64,000 bases of DNA from Nonomuraea endophytica (lineage in GTDB: Bacteria > Actinomycetota > Actinomycetes > Streptosporangiales > Streptosporangiaceae), in assembly GCF_014203235.1 (NCBI RefSeq), contig NZ_JACHIN010000001.1:1116001-1180000 (forward strand), written 5' to 3'. The notes beneath the pieces are model-generated. The model was not told the DNA's origin and did no database searches. It saw only the letters and a program-made list of their open reading frames with translations. Position numbers and translations under genes: made by a program. Below are positions 49,819 through 59,283 of this stretch, one piece after another. Each line of letters starts with the position of its first letter. Position 1 is the first letter of the stretch.

Positions 49819-52800
49819 ATGACCACGGCCAAGATCGCGCCGAATCCGGAGGAGAGGACCTACACCGAGTCGGACCTAGTACCGATCTTGGAGACCCTCT
49901 TCTCCTGGCGCGACGGCGACTTCCGACGTCGTGTCCCGCATGCTCCCGCGGGCATCCTCAGTGAGGTGCGGCTGCTGCTCAACGAGGTGGCCGACCGGCG
50001 CGAGCATCTGGCCAACGAGCTCGTGCGCGTCCGCAAGGAAGTGGTCAAGGAGGGCCGGTTCGGGGAACGGCTGACGCCGGGCCCCGGCGTCGGGGCCTGG
50101 GCCGAGAGCGTTGAGTCCGTCAACATGCTGATCGACGCGCTGGTGAGCCCGGTCAGCGGCGCCGCCGACGTGATCGACGCCGTCGCCAAGGGTGACCTGT
50201 CGCGGCGCATCGACCTCGACCGCTCGGCCAGAGGCGAGGTGCGCAGGCTGGGCAAGGCCATCAACGGCATGGTCGACCAGCTCGCGCTGTTCAACTCCGA
50301 GGTGACCAGGGTGGCCCGCGAGGCGGGCACCGAGGGCCGGCTGGGCGGCAGCGCGAACCTGCGCGGCATGTCGGGAAGCTGGCGCGACCTCACCGAGGCC
50401 GTGAACACGATGTCCTCGCGCGTGGCAGCGCAGGTGCGCGACATCGCGGTGGTGACCACCGCGGTGGCCAAGGGCGACCTGAGCCGCAAGGTGACGGTCG
50501 ACGCGGTCGGCGAGATGTTCGAGCTGAAGAACACCGTCAACACGATGGTCGACCAGCTCTCGGCGTTCGCCGAAGAGGTGACCCGAGTCGCCCGCGAGGT
50601 CGGCACCGAGGGTCAGCTGGGCGGCCAGGCGCAGGTGAGCGGCGTGTCCGGGGTCTGGAAGGACCTCACGGACAACGTCAACTTCATGGCCAACAACCTG
50701 ACCTCCCAGGTCCGCAGCATCGCGACCGTGGCGACGGCGGTGGCGCAGGGCAACCTGTCCAAGAAGATCACCGTCGACGCCGAGGGCGAGATCCTGGAGC
50801 TCAAGGAGACCATGAACACCATGGTCGACCAGCTCTCGTCCTTCGCCGACGAGGTGACCAGAGTCGCCCGCGAGGTCGGCACCGAAGGCAAGCTGGGCGG
50901 CCGGGCCGAGGTCAAGGGCGTCTCCGGCGTCTGGAAGGACCTCACCGACAACGTCAACTCGATGGCCAACAACCTGACCTACCAGGTGCGCAACATCGCC
51001 CAGGTCACCACGGCCGTCGCCAACGGCGACCTGACCCGCAAGATCGACGTGGACGCCCAGGGCGAGATCCTGGAGCTGAAGTCGACCATGAACACGATGG
51101 TCGACCAGCTCTCGTCCTTCGCCTCCGAGGTCACCCGAGTCGCCCGAGAAGTCGGCACCGAGGGCCAACTCGGCGGCCAGGCCCAGGTACGCGGCGTGTC
51201 CGGGGTCTGGAAGGACCTCACCGAGAACGTCAACTTCATGGCCAACAACCTGACCTCCCAGGTGCGGCAGATCGCCGCCGTTTCCTCCGCTGTTGCCCAG
51301 GGCAACCTGTCCAAGAAGATCACCGTCGACGCGCAGGGCGAGATCCTCCAGCTCAAGGACACCCTCAACACGATGGTCGACCAGCTCTCGTCCTTCGCCG
51401 ACGAGGTGACGCGAGTCGCCCGCGAGGTCGGCACGCAGGGCCAGCTGGGCGGTCAGGCGCGGGTGCAGGGCGTGTCCGGTGTGTGGAAGGACCTCACCGA
51501 CAACGTCAACTTCATGGCCAACAACCTGACCTACCAGGTGCGCAACATCGCCGAGGTCACCACCGCCGTCGCCAACGGCGACCTGACCCGCAAGATCGAC
51601 GTGGACGCCCAGGGCGAGATCCTCGCGCTCAAGACCACCATCAACCGGATGGTCGACCAGCTCTCGTCTTTCGCCTCCGAGGTCACCCGAGTCGCCCGAG
51701 AAGTCGGCTCGGAAGGCCGCCTCGGCGGCCAGGCCCGCGTCGAAGGCGTCGAAGGCACCTGGAAGCGGCTGACCGAGTCCGTGAACGAGCTGGCCGGGAA
51801 CCTCACCACGCAGGTACGCGCCATCGCCACCGTGACCAGCGCCGTGGCCCAGGGGGACCTGACCCGCTCCATCGCCGTCGAGGCGCAGGGCGAGCTGGCC
51901 GAGCTCAAGGACAACGTCAACTACATGGTGGCCAACCTCCGCGAGACCACCCAGGCCAACCAGGAGCAGGACTGGCTCAAGTCGAACCTGGCCCGCATCT
52001 CCCGGCTCATGCAGGGTCACCGCGACCTGTTCGAGGTGGCCAAGCTGATCATGAGCGAGCTGACGCCGCTCGTCTCCGCCCGCTACGGCGCCTTCTACGG
52101 CCGCGCCCCGGAAGGCGAGCACGACCTCGTCCTCATCGGCGGCTACGGCGTCCGCCCCGACCGCGGCCCGAGGCAGAAGTTCGCCATCGGCGAGGGCATG
52201 GTCGGCCAGGCGGCGGCCGAGGGCAGGCACATCATCCTCGACAACGTGCCGGCCGCCTTCATCACCATCGACAGCGGCCTGAGCTCCTCCACGCCAGCGC
52301 AGATCGTGGTGCTGCCGATCCTGTTCGAGAGCCGGGTGCTGGGCGTGCTGGAGCTGGCCTCCTTCACCCCGTTCGGCGAGGTCCACCTCGACTTCCTCAC
52401 CCAGCTCGTCGAGACCATCGGCGTCACGATGAACACCATCATCGCCAACTCCCGCACCGAGGACCTCCTCACCGACTCCCAGCGCCTCACCCGTGAGCTG
52501 CAGGAGCGCTCCGACGAGCTGCAGCGCCAGCAGGAGGAGCTGCGCAGGTCCAACTCCGAGCTGGAGGACAAGGCGGGCCTCCTCGCCAAGCAAAACCGCG
52601 CCATCGAGATCCAGAACTTCCAGATCGAGCAGGCCAGGCGAACTCTGGAGGAGCGGGCCGAGCAGCTCGCGGTCTCCAACCGCTACCGGTCGGAGTTCCT
52701 GGCCAACATGTCGCACGAGCTGCGTACCCCGCTCAACAGTCTGCTCGTGCTGGCCAAGCTGCTCACCGAGAACGCCGAGGGCAACCTGACCTCGCAGCAG

Positions 52801-53985
52801 GTGGAGTTCGCCCGCACGATCCACGGCGCCGGCTCGGCCCTGCTGCAGCTGATCAACGACATGCTCGACCTGTCCAAGGTGGAGGCGGGCCGGATGGACA
52901 TCCACCCGGCCACGCTCTCCACGCCGAAGCTGGTCGACTACGTCGACGCGGCGTTCGCGCCGCTGGCCCAGGACAAGGGGCTGGCCTTCAGCGTCGAGGT
53001 CGACGAGGGCGTCCCGCAGGAGCTTCACACCGACGAGCAGCGGCTGCAGCAGGTGCTGCGCAACCTGCTGTCCAACGCGGTGAAGTTCACGCCCAAGGGC
53101 GAGGTCAAGATGCGCGTGGTGCGCGCGCCGTCCGGCGTCGAGTACGACGACGCGATCCTGCGCCAGGCCCACGACCTGCTCGCCTTCGAGGTCGTCGACA
53201 CCGGCATCGGCATCGCGCCGGACAAGCGCGAGGTCATCTTCGAGGCGTTCCGCCAGGCCGACGGCACCACCAGCCGCAAGTACGGCGGCACCGGCCTCGG
53301 CCTGTCGATCTGCCGCGAGATCGCCCGCCTGCTCGGCGGCGAGATCCACGTCGACAGCGAGCTCGGCAGGGGCAGCACCTTCACCCTCTACCTGCCCGCC
53401 GCCTACAACGGCCCGCTCCCCGCCGGCGACGGCGGCGCGGCCCGGCGCCAGGTGCTGGCGATGCCGGTGGAGGAGCCCACGGTGACGATGCCCGAGCCTC
53501 CGCTGCCCATGGACCTCCAGCTGCCCGAGCTGTCGGAGCAGGTCGAGACCAGCAAGTGGAAGGGCGACGACCCGCTGTCCGGTGCCAAGATCCTCATCGT
53601 GGACGACGACATCCGCAACGTCTTCGCCCTGACCAGCGTCCTCGAACGCTACGGCTCCACCGTCGTCTACGCCGAGAACGGCCGCGAGGGCATCGAGCAG
53701 CTGGAGCGCAATGAGGATGTGGCTCTCGTCCTGATGGACATCATGATGCCCGAGATGGATGGTTGGGCCACGACCTCGGCCATCCGCCGCATGCCACAGT
53801 TCGCAGACCTGCCGATCATCGCGTTGACCGCTAAGGTCATGCGGGGCGATCGTGAGAAGAGCATCGCCTCAGGTGCCTCCGACTACGTGCCCAAGCCGGT
53901 CGACGTGGACCGCCTGCTCGAACGGCTGCGCGGTTGGCTCAGCCGTGGGCGGGTGAGCACGACCGACTCAGCAGAAGGATCGTGA
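49819..53985 (+). CDS. Multi-HAMP hybrid histidine kinase
   Basis: A 1388-residue protein with no transmembrane segment. The start at 49819 follows GAAGGAGG. Residues about 95-700 hold a tandem array of HAMP domains with a 92-residue (276-bp) period; the same [20 protein letters not shown] segment recurs several times. A GAF domain (about 730-880), coiled coil, His-kinase domain ([10 protein letters not shown], His966; N-box [28 protein letters not shown]) and a receiver (Asp1307 in [12 protein letters not shown]) follow. The layout resembles group III hybrid kinases such as fungal Nik1/Os-1, which sense osmotic stress in the cytosol. It sits four bases before the response regulator. Confidence 0.92.
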   Translation: MTTAKIAPNPEERTYTESDLVPILETLFSWRDGDFRRRVPHAPAGILSEVRLLLNEVADRREHLANELVRVRKEVVKEGRFGERLTPGPGVGAWAESVESVNMLIDALVSPVSGAADVIDAVAKGDLSRRIDLDRSARGEVRRLGKAINGMVDQLALFNSEVTRVAREAGTEGRLGGSANLRGMSGSWRDLTEAVNTMSSRVAAQVRDIAVVTTAVAKGDLSRKVTVDAVGEMFELKNTVNTMVDQLSAFAEEVTRVAREVGTEGQLGGQAQVSGVSGVWKDLTDNVNFMANNLTSQVRSIATVATAVAQGNLSKKITVDAEGEILELKETMNTMVDQLSSFADEVTRVAREVGTEGKLGGRAEVKGVSGVWKDLTDNVNSMANNLTYQVRNIAQVTTAVANGDLTRKIDVDAQGEILELKSTMNTMVDQLSSFASEVTRVAREVGTEGQLGGQAQVRGVSGVWKDLTENVNFMANNLTSQVRQIAAVSSAVAQGNLSKKITVDAQGEILQLKDTLNTMVDQLSSFADEVTRVAREVGTQGQLGGQARVQGVSGVWKDLTDNVNFMANNLTYQVRNIAEVTTAVANGDLTRKIDVDAQGEILALKTTINRMVDQLSSFASEVTRVAREVGSEGRLGGQARVEGVEGTWKRLTESVNELAGNLTTQVRAIATVTSAVAQGDLTRSIAVEAQGELAELKDNVNYMVANLRETTQANQEQDWLKSNLARISRLMQGHRDLFEVAKLIMSELTPLVSARYGAFYGRAPEGEHDLVLIGGYGVRPDRGPRQKFAIGEGMVGQAAAEGRHIILDNVPAAFITIDSGLSSSTPAQIVVLPILFESRVLGVLELASFTPFGEVHLDFLTQLVETIGVTMNTIIANSRTEDLLTDSQRLTRELQERSDELQRQQEELRRSNSELEDKAGLLAKQNRAIEIQNFQIEQARRTLEERAEQLAVSNRYRSEFLANMSHELRTPLNSLLVLAKLLTENAEGNLTSQQVEFARTIHGAGSALLQLINDMLDLSKVEAGRMDIHPATLSTPKLVDYVDAAFAPLAQDKGLAFSVEVDEGVPQELHTDEQRLQQVLRNLLSNAVKFTPKGEVKMRVVRAPSGVEYDDAILRQAHDLLAFEVVDTGIGIAPDKREVIFEAFRQADGTTSRKYGGTGLGLSICREIARLLGGEIHVDSELGRGSTFTLYLPAAYNGPLPAGDGGAARRQVLAMPVEEPTVTMPEPPLPMDLQLPELSEQVETSKWKGDDPLSGAKILIVDDDIRNVFALTSVLERYGSTVVYAENGREGIEQLERNEDVALVLMDIMMPEMDGWATTSAIRRMPQFADLPIIALTAKVMRGDREKSIASGASDYVPKPVDVDRLLERLRGWLSRGRVSTTDSAEGS
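50580..51720. repeat. 276-bp DNA repeats encoding the HAMP array
   Basis: Near-identical DNA recurs at about 276-bp spacing (for example the GTCGCCCGCGAGGTCGGC segment near 50588, 50867, 51143, 51420 and 51696). Such repeats inside a gene can recombine and change the HAMP number. Confidence 0.8.
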
Positions 53986-53989
53986 TCGA

Positions 53990-54619
53990 GTGCCGGACCG
54001 AGCGAAGATCCTCCTGGTCGACGACCGGGAGGAGAACCTCATCGCCTTGGAGGCCATCCTCAGCTCCCTCGACCTGGTGCCCGTGCGGGCCAGATCGGGT
54101 GAGGAGGCCCTGAAGGCGCTGCTCAACACCGAGTTCGCGCTCATCCTGCTGGACGTGCGGATGCCCGGCATGGACGGCTTCGAAACGGCCGCCCACATCA
54201 AGCGGCGCGAGCGTACCCGGAACATCCCGATCATCTTCCTGACCGTGGTCGACAGCGCCCCCGACTACGCCTTCCGCGGCTATGCGGCCGGCGCCGTCGA
54301 CTACCTCACCAAGCCGTTCGACCCGTGGGTGCTGCGGGCGAAGGTGTCGGTGTTCGCCGAGCTCTACAACATGAACAAGCGGCTGGCCGAGCAGGCGTCG
54401 CTGCTGCGCGACCGCATGGCCGCCGAACTCCCGCCCGGCGCCTCCGTCCAGGGCTCGGTCCTGCCCGAACTCTCCCGCCGCCTGTCCGCGGTGGAGGACG
54501 AACTGGCCAGAGTGCGCGAACTGGCCCGCAAGTCCCAGGACTCGGTTCTCTCCGCCCCCCTCACCGACCTCACCGAACGCCTCGCCAACCTGCGCGCGGG
54601 CTTTGACGCCCTCTCGTAG
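53990..54619 (+). CDS. Response regulator without DNA-binding output
   Basis: A 209-residue protein from a GTG at 53990, four bases after the hybrid kinase stop. Residues 5-120 are a receiver: acidic pocket ILLVDDREEN, phospho-acceptor Asp55 in LILLDVRMPGMDG, Thr in FLTVVDS and Lys in YLTKPFD. The C-terminal 85 residues are a helical, coiled-coil tail (MNKRLAEQASLLRDRM, LSAVEDELARVRELARK) with no known output domain. It probably relays the phosphoryl group or acts through protein contacts, together with the upstream hybrid kinase and the nearby SpoIIE phosphatase (inference). Confidence 0.9.
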   Translation: MPDRAKILLVDDREENLIALEAILSSLDLVPVRARSGEEALKALLNTEFALILLDVRMPGMDGFETAAHIKRRERTRNIPIIFLTVVDSAPDYAFRGYAAGAVDYLTKPFDPWVLRAKVSVFAELYNMNKRLAEQASLLRDRMAAELPPGASVQGSVLPELSRRLSAVEDELARVRELARKSQDSVLSAPLTDLTERLANLRAGFDALS

Positions 54620-55233
54620 AGGCTTTCTGGATAACTCGCCTTTCTTGCGTCCGTCCGGCCCTTCCCCCGCCTTCTTTCTCGTCTGTCCGGCCCTTCCCCC
54701 GCCTTTCCGTTACGGCTCCGCCACCGCCCACGCCACCCGCCGACGTGGGCGGGCGCAGATCGGGGGGATCGCTTCTCACGTCGGACGTGGTCCCCGCCGT
54801 CACGGCCCTTCGCCGGCCCCCTCCCGCGGCCCCGCCTCGGCCAGCGGTTCGCCCTGGGCAGCACCACAGTGGTGGGCGGCAGCCACTCCTGCACCACCCA
54901 CGCCCCAAGCCCCTGAGGCCCCGCCCAGGCACAACCTCCCGGGGGTTGTCACCTGGGCCCGCGCGTCCTGATGCGGGGCGCGGCGTGGGCTTGGAGGCGC
55001 TTCCCGGGGGTGGCGGCTTTGGTGGCGCTGCCTGAGGTGCTGGCTTTGGCTGGGGCGCCACTCCGAGGACCAGGAGGCGTCCCCTTGGTCGGGTGCCCGG
55101 GGCGCGTTGGTGATGGGTGGTGGGGATCTTGGTGAGGTAAAACGCGGGGAAATATCCGGTAGAGGTGGGGTTTGGGGTGGGTTGGGGTTTTTAGAGTCGG
55201 TAGTGATTCGATGCCGGAGAACGGAGAACTGCC
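54620..55233. other. Intergenic gap with repeats
   Basis: 614 bp with no supportable gene. It contains a 32-bp direct duplication (from 54648 and again from 54680; shared part GTCCGGCCCTTCCCCCGCC) and then copy 1 of the dispersed repeat. The rest (54830-55200) is GC-rich sequence without recognisable features; the downstream gene's promoter must lie in its last part. Confidence 0.6.
54704..54822 (-). repeat. Dispersed repeat, copy 1 (inverted)
   Basis: Read on the minus strand it contains GGGCCGTGACGG, ACCACGTCCGACGTGA (a palindrome with one central base), GAAGCGATCCCCCCGA, CCCACGTCGG and GCCGTAACGGAAA, the same order as in copies 2 and 3. It lies downstream of the response regulator. Confidence 0.85.
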
Positions 55234-56382
55234 GTGTTCGATCAGACCTTCCTCCGCGAGCTCGTCGCCATGAAGGACGAGGTGGGCGTGGTGTCGCTAT
55301 ACACCACCTCCGATCCTCGCGAGGAGGCCTCCACCCGGCCCGCCCGCGGGATCCGGCTCAGGAATGAGCTGTCCGCGATCCGGGATCACGTCAACACCTG
55401 GCCGGATCGCGAACGCCGGGAGGCTGTGTTCCGCCGGCTGGAAGGGCTGGAACCCGACATCCTCGAACTTCTCGACGCCGCCGAATCCGGGATCGGGCGG
55501 GCGCTGTTCGCCTCGGTCAGTGACGACGACGTCCGCACGATCAAGCTGCAGGTCCCGATCGAGGACTGCGCCGTGCTCGAATCCACCACCTACGTCCGCC
55601 CGCTGCTCACCGCCATGGCCACGAGCGCGCCCGCCGGTCTGGTGCTCGTCTCACGGGACGGCGTGCGCCTCATCGACCTCCGGTACGGCGTCGCCGAGGA
55701 GATCGAGCACGAGACCTACGAGATCGACACCGAGGACTGGCGCCCCATGCGCGGCCCCGGCCCGGGCGGAACCGCGCAGTCCAGCTCCACCCAGACGGAC
55801 CGGTTCCAACGCCGCGTCGAGGACCACCTGCGCCGCAACCTCCACGCCAGCGCCCCGGAGATCGCCCGCCAGGCCAGGTCCCGCGGCTGGACGGACGTCC
55901 TGCTGATCGGCGACGTGGAACTGACGGAGGTGCTCGCCGGGGCAGTACACCCCCTGGACGTCGTCCAGGTGGACACCATCGTCGACACACTCCCGCCCGC
56001 CGAGGCCGCCAAGCACGTGGCCCCGGAACTGGCCGCCACCCGCGAATGCCGCGACGCCGCCCTGGCGACCAGGGCCGTGGACGCGGCCAAATCCGGCGGC
56101 CGCGGCTCCCTGGGCCTCAACCAGACCCTCGCCCTGCTCAACGAAGGCCGGGTGGACCACCTGCTGCTGGAGGAGTCGGCGAAGTGGTCGGGCTTCAAGG
56201 GCCTGGACGGCTACCTGTACGACCACGCACCGGCAGGCGTCCCTTCCGACCCAGAACCCGACCTGGGCGAACGCATGATCGAAGCCGCCCTGAACACCGG
56301 CGTAACCCTGACCATCCTCACAACAACCGGCGCCGAAGCCCTGGCCAACTACAACGGAGTAGCGGCCCTCCTCCGCTGGTAA
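55234..56382 (+). CDS. baeRF/VLRF1-type release-factor-like protein
   Basis: A 382-residue protein from a GTG at 55234, with GGAGA upstream. It starts MFDQTFLRELVAMKDEVGVV. The opening VVSLYTTSDPREE, the central VLVSRDGVRLIDLRYG and the C-terminal LLEESAKWSGFKGLDGYLY and LTILTTTGAEALANYNGVAALLRW match the actinobacterial Rv2629-like family related to eRF1/Vms1. The family is proposed to act on stalled ribosomes. A GxxQ catalytic motif is not clear; GGTAQSSS lies in the expected linker region. It stands alone, followed immediately by a minisatellite. Confidence 0.82.
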   Translation: MFDQTFLRELVAMKDEVGVVSLYTTSDPREEASTRPARGIRLRNELSAIRDHVNTWPDRERREAVFRRLEGLEPDILELLDAAESGIGRALFASVSDDDVRTIKLQVPIEDCAVLESTTYVRPLLTAMATSAPAGLVLVSRDGVRLIDLRYGVAEEIEHETYEIDTEDWRPMRGPGPGGTAQSSSTQTDRFQRRVEDHLRRNLHASAPEIARQARSRGWTDVLLIGDVELTEVLAGAVHPLDVVQVDTIVDTLPPAEAAKHVAPELAATRECRDAALATRAVDAAKSGGRGSLGLNQTLALLNEGRVDHLLLEESAKWSGFKGLDGYLYDHAPAGVPSDPEPDLGERMIEAALNTGVTLTILTTTGAEALANYNGVAALLRW

Positions 56383-56395
56383 CAGAGCCAACCGG

Positions 56396-56610
56396 TGGAC
56401 CAGCCGAGGCGGCGGTAGCCGGTAGACCGGCCGAGGCAGACGGTAACCGAGGACCAGCCGAGGCAGACCGTAGCCGAGGACCGGCCAGGGCGGGGGTAGC
56501 CGGTGACCCTGCCGTGGCAGACGGTACCCGGTGGGTCTGCCGTGGCAGACGGTACCCGGTGGGTCTGCCGGGGCAGACGGTAGCCGGTGGGTCTGCCGGG
56601 GCAGGGGGCT
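56396..56610 (+). repeat. 27-28 bp minisatellite, about 7 units
   Basis: Units are phased near 56406, 56433, 56460, 56490, 56516, 56544, 56572 and 56600. The last three are exactly 28 bp and nearly identical (core GGCAGACGGTACCCGGTGGG); earlier ones are diverged and 26-30 bp long. The array starts 13 bp after the release-factor-like gene's stop and runs into dispersed-repeat copy 2. Confidence 0.85.
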
Positions 56611-56727
56611 TACGAAGGGTCGTGACGGTGGGGACCACGTCCGACGTGAGAAGCGATCCCCCCGACCTGCGTCAGCCCACGTCGGTGGGTGGCGTGGGCG
56701 GGGGCTGGCCGTAACGGAAAAGCAAGG
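56602..56727 (+). repeat. Dispersed repeat, copy 2
   Basis: CAGGGGGCTTACGAAGGG, then GTGACGGTGGGGACCACG, TCCGACGTGAGAAGCGATCC, CCCACGTCGGTGGGTGGCG and GCCGTAACGGAAAAGCAAG. It is nearly identical to copy 3 and lies between a plus-strand gene end and the convergent APH-like gene end. Confidence 0.9.
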
Positions 56728-56752
56728 GTCGTATGGAGAAGAGGGGTGTGGG

Positions 56753-57646
56753 TTAGGCGGGCTTGAGGACGCGGTTGAGGGCGGCGTGGCCGGCGGGGCC
56801 CCAGTGGGGTTTGCCGCCGGGGAGGCCGCGGTCGCCGTTCTGTCCCATGAGCATCAGGAAGAGGCTCTTCATGGCGGCCAGCCCGCGGGCGCGGCGGATC
56901 GACGCATCGTCCGCGCGACCGTACGTGTCGAAGAAGCGGGTGGCGGTGCCGGCGGGTAGCAGCACCCAGGCGGCGGCGAGGTCCCACGCCGGGTCGCCGG
57001 TGAACAGGTCGCCGAAGTCGATGATGCCGGAGAGTGTTCCGTCGGAGACGACGACGTTCGCGGGGTGGAGGTCGCCGTGCACCCACATCGGCGGGCCCTC
57101 CCACGCGGGGGCCGCGACGGCGTCGTTCCAGACGTCCCGGACGTCGGCGATGTCGTCGGGGGCGACGGCCTGGAGGAAACGTTCGAAGCCGAGCGTGCAG
57201 TCCCGGGGATGGGCTCCGCGGTCGATAGAAAGGGGCGCGTCGGCGGGCGCCTCCACGTGGAGCGCCTGGAGGAAGGCGGCCAGCGTGTCGGCGGCGTGGG
57301 CGCCGCGGCTGATCGAGCCGTGGTCCAGCGGCTCGCCGGGAACCCACGTCATCACGGTCCAGTGCTTGGGAAAGCGCTCAGACGGTTCGCCGAACCGCAC
57401 CGGGGTCGGCACCGGGAGCGGCAGGCGCGGGGCCAGCACGGGTAGCCATCGCCGCTCCTTGAGCTGGAGTTCCGGGGTGGGGTCCATGCGCTGCATGCGC
57501 ACGGCCAACTCGTCCCCGAGGCGCCACATCTGGTTGCCCCAACCGCCCGCCACCTCGCGGATGGCCAGCCCTGCGAGGTCCGGATGCTGCTCCCGCAGCA
57601 AGTCCCGGACCAAGTCTGCGGTGATCTTGAGCTCAGTGTCGGTCAT
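56753..57646 (-). CDS. Aminoglycoside phosphotransferase-family kinase
   Basis: A 297-residue protein starting MTDTELKITADLVRDLLREQ. Kinase-like motifs: GGWGNQMWRLGDELAVRM (nucleotide loop and Lys/Arg region), the catalytic VHGDLHPANVVV (HGDxxxxN) and the metal-binding GIIDFGDL. The family phosphorylates antibiotics or small metabolites. Genuine aminoglycoside resistance cannot be inferred from sequence. The start at 57646 is chosen over 57652; both lack a good ribosome-binding site. Its 3' end is 25 bp from dispersed-repeat copy 2. Confidence 0.88.
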   Translation of the reverse strand: MTDTELKITADLVRDLLREQHPDLAGLAIREVAGGWGNQMWRLGDELAVRMQRMDPTPELQLKERRWLPVLAPRLPLPVPTPVRFGEPSERFPKHWTVMTWVPGEPLDHGSISRGAHAADTLAAFLQALHVEAPADAPLSIDRGAHPRDCTLGFERFLQAVAPDDIADVRDVWNDAVAAPAWEGPPMWVHGDLHPANVVVSDGTLSGIIDFGDLFTGDPAWDLAAAWVLLPAGTATRFFDTYGRADDASIRRARGLAAMKSLFLMLMGQNGDRGLPGGKPHWGPAGHAALNRVLKPA

Positions 57647-57708
57647 GCGCAATCACAGTAGCGACAGGACAAGCGGGCCGACACCTGAACAATCACCGTG
57701 ACCCTCAG

Positions 57709-58356
57709 CTACCGGACGGTGCGGCGTTGGACGCGGCGGGCGATGGCGAGCACGATCGGCGCCGTGAGCCAGCACAGGTACGCGCCGGTGCCCGTGGTCA
57801 GGAACGACACCGGAATGGACACCGCGAAAACCGCGGCCAGGCAGATGCTGCGCACCAGGCTCTCGGCGAACACCTGGGGCGGGACGTCGCTCCGGTAGAG
57901 GTGTGCGCGCCGGATCTCCCGGATGATCAGCGCGAACGACGCGGACGCCAGGACCTGCACGAGCGCGTACAGACTGAACCGGGGCGCGAAGGCGCCGTCC
58001 GCGGTGAGCACCCGGGTCGCGAACGGCATCAGGACCTGCATGAACAGCCACGCCAGGGTGAGGCTGGTCAGTCGGCCGCCCAGCGAGCGGACGTGGCTGA
58101 AGATCTCGTGGTGGGCGCGCCAGTGGGCGGCGATCACCACGAAGCTGAGCGCGAAGGCCAGGTACTCGTGGCCGTGGGCCGACACCGAACTCAGCATCGC
58201 CTCGGTGGTGTCGCCGGTGGGGATGGGGAGATCCAGTGCCAGCAAGGTGAGTGCGATCGCGATCACCGCGTCGACGAACATGCTGAGCCGCTCGGCGGCG
58301 ACCGCCCGTGCCTCGCCGATCTCGTGGTCAGGTGTGTGGCCGGCATGAGTGGTCAT
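57709..58356 (-). CDS. TMEM175-family potassium-channel-like protein
   Basis: A 215-residue membrane protein starting MTTHAGHTPDHEIGEARAVA. The signature helix reads RLSMFVDAVIAIALTLLALDL (the RFSDxVxAIALTLL motif of TMEM175, with FVD for FSD). About six hydrophobic segments follow, including HWRAHHEIFSHV in the loop. Bacterial TMEM175 forms tetrameric K+ leak channels. It is translationally coupled (ATGA) to a 38-codon gene upstream and is divergent from MarR, which may regulate it (inference). Confidence 0.87.
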   Translation of the reverse strand: MTTHAGHTPDHEIGEARAVAAERLSMFVDAVIAIALTLLALDLPIPTGDTTEAMLSSVSAHGHEYLAFALSFVVIAAHWRAHHEIFSHVRSLGGRLTSLTLAWLFMQVLMPFATRVLTADGAFAPRFSLYALVQVLASASFALIIREIRRAHLYRSDVPPQVFAESLVRSICLAAVFAVSIPVSFLTTGTGAYLCWLTAPIVLAIARRVQRRTVR

Positions 58357-58469
58357 AGTGAGGACAGCTCCCGCGCCGAGGCCGTCCGGAACCCCATGGC
58401 TCCGATGGCCGGCGCCAGGATCCAGACCAGCGGGAAGGCGGACTGAGCGAGGTAGGAGACGTTATCCAT
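58353..58469 (-). CDS. 38-residue predicted membrane micro-protein
   Basis: The reading frame MDNVSYLAQSAFPLVWILAP... has 38 codons with one hydrophobic helix (about residues 9-25). Its stop overlaps the TMEM175-like start as ATGA, so translation of the two is coupled. No strong ribosome-binding site is seen. It could be a real small channel partner or just a translational leader. Confidence 0.45.
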   Translation of the reverse strand: MDNVSYLAQSAFPLVWILAPAIGAMGFRTASARELSSL

Positions 58470-58485
58470 GCCATTAGTCTTATCC

Positions 58486-58507
58486 TGTTAACATTAACTG
58501 GTCAACA
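58486..58507. promoter_or_regulatory. Candidate MarR operator
   Basis: TGTTAAC (58486-58492) and GTCAACA (58501-58507) are inverted at 6 of 7 positions around an 8-bp AT-rich spacer, in the 53-bp gap between the divergent marR and micro-gene starts. Confidence 0.5.
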
Positions 58508-58522
58508 CTCAGGTAGGGTGGC

Positions 58523-58993
58523 GTGGTGGATGACGGACTCGCAGACTTGCTGCACCGCGTGGTCATGCTGCTGGGCGAGGCGGCCCGGCGGCGCACCGAC
58601 GGCCGTGACGGTGTGACGTACAGCCAGATACGGCTTCTGGGCACGTTGGAGGAGATCGAGCCGGTGACGCAGCATCGGCTCGCGCAGGCGCTGTCGGTGT
58701 CCGACCCGGCGATCAGCCGGGCGCTGCGACCACTCGAAGCGGACGGCCTGGTGCGGATCACCATCGATCCCGAACACGCACGACGGCGACTGGTCCGCCT
58801 CACCGACGCCGGCCGGAAGGCCTTCCACACAGCCGGGAAACCGCTCTACGACGAGCTGCGCGCCGGGCTGGTAGCGGCAGGCTTCCCCTACGAACGCTAT
58901 CTAGAGGACACCCTCCGCCTGGCCGAACTCCTCGCCTCCGACCGAGAACCCCGCCCACGCAGACCCAACCGGCAGACCAGCAAGGCCGAGTAG
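58523..58993 (+). CDS. MarR-family transcriptional regulator
   Basis: A 156-residue protein starting at GTG 58523 (or the adjacent GTG 58526, better spaced from AGGTAGGG). The winged helix-turn-helix includes TYSQIRLLGTLEEIEPVTQHRLAQAL, VSDPAISRALRPLEADGLV and the wing IDPEHARRRLVRLTDAGRKA. It should bind as a dimer to the palindromic site in the divergent promoter region and may control the TMEM175-like gene as well as itself. Its stop codon lies within 27-28 bp repeat-like sequence leading into dispersed-repeat copy 3. Confidence 0.9.
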   Translation: MVDDGLADLLHRVVMLLGEAARRRTDGRDGVTYSQIRLLGTLEEIEPVTQHRLAQALSVSDPAISRALRPLEADGLVRITIDPEHARRRLVRLTDAGRKAFHTAGKPLYDELRAGLVAAGFPYERYLEDTLRLAELLASDREPRPRRPNRQTSKAE

Positions 58994-59039
58994 CCGGTGG
59001 ACCGGCCAAGGCGGACCGTAGCGGGTGAGCCTGCCGGGG

Positions 59040-59162
59040 CAGGGGGCTGACGATGGGCCGTGACGGTGGGGACCACGTCCGACGTGAGAAGCGATCCCCC
59101 CGACCTGCGCGAGCCCACGTCGGTGGGTGGCGTGGGCGGGCTGGCCGTAACGGAAAAGCAAG
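59040..59162 (+). repeat. Dispersed repeat, copy 3
   Basis: The same order of blocks as copy 2: CAGGGGGCTGACGATGGG, GTGACGGTGGGGACCACG, CGACGTGAGAAGCGATCCCC, CCCACGTCGGTGGGTGGCG, GCCGTAACGGAAAAGCAAG. It is preceded by about two diverged minisatellite units (58990-59040). Confidence 0.9.
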
Positions 59163-59215
59163 ACCAGCAAGAAGAAGCCAGGCCAGCACGGAGAAGAGAG
59201 CGGCGCACGAAGATG

Positions 59216-59241
59216 CAAAAGGCCCGCACGAGAGTGCGGGC
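59216..59241 (-). terminator. Intrinsic terminator of the NYN gene
   Basis: GCCCGCAC (59222-59229) and GTGCGGGC (59234-59241) form a perfect 8-bp stem with a 4-base loop. On the minus strand it is followed by CTTTT, 43 bp after the NYN gene stop. Confidence 0.85.
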
Positions 59242-59283
59242 GTCGGGGGGCTGGCAGGGCCGAGCGGGAATGTTCGGAAAAAG

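Noticed and set aside
49876..53349. 1157-codon minus-strand frame opposite the hybrid kinase
   Set aside because: His/Leu/Gly-rich repetitive translation mirrors the HAMP repeats; the plus-strand protein is unambiguous.
56396..56610. CRISPR-like array
   Set aside because: The 27-28 bp units are directly adjacent without unique spacers, and no cas genes are present.
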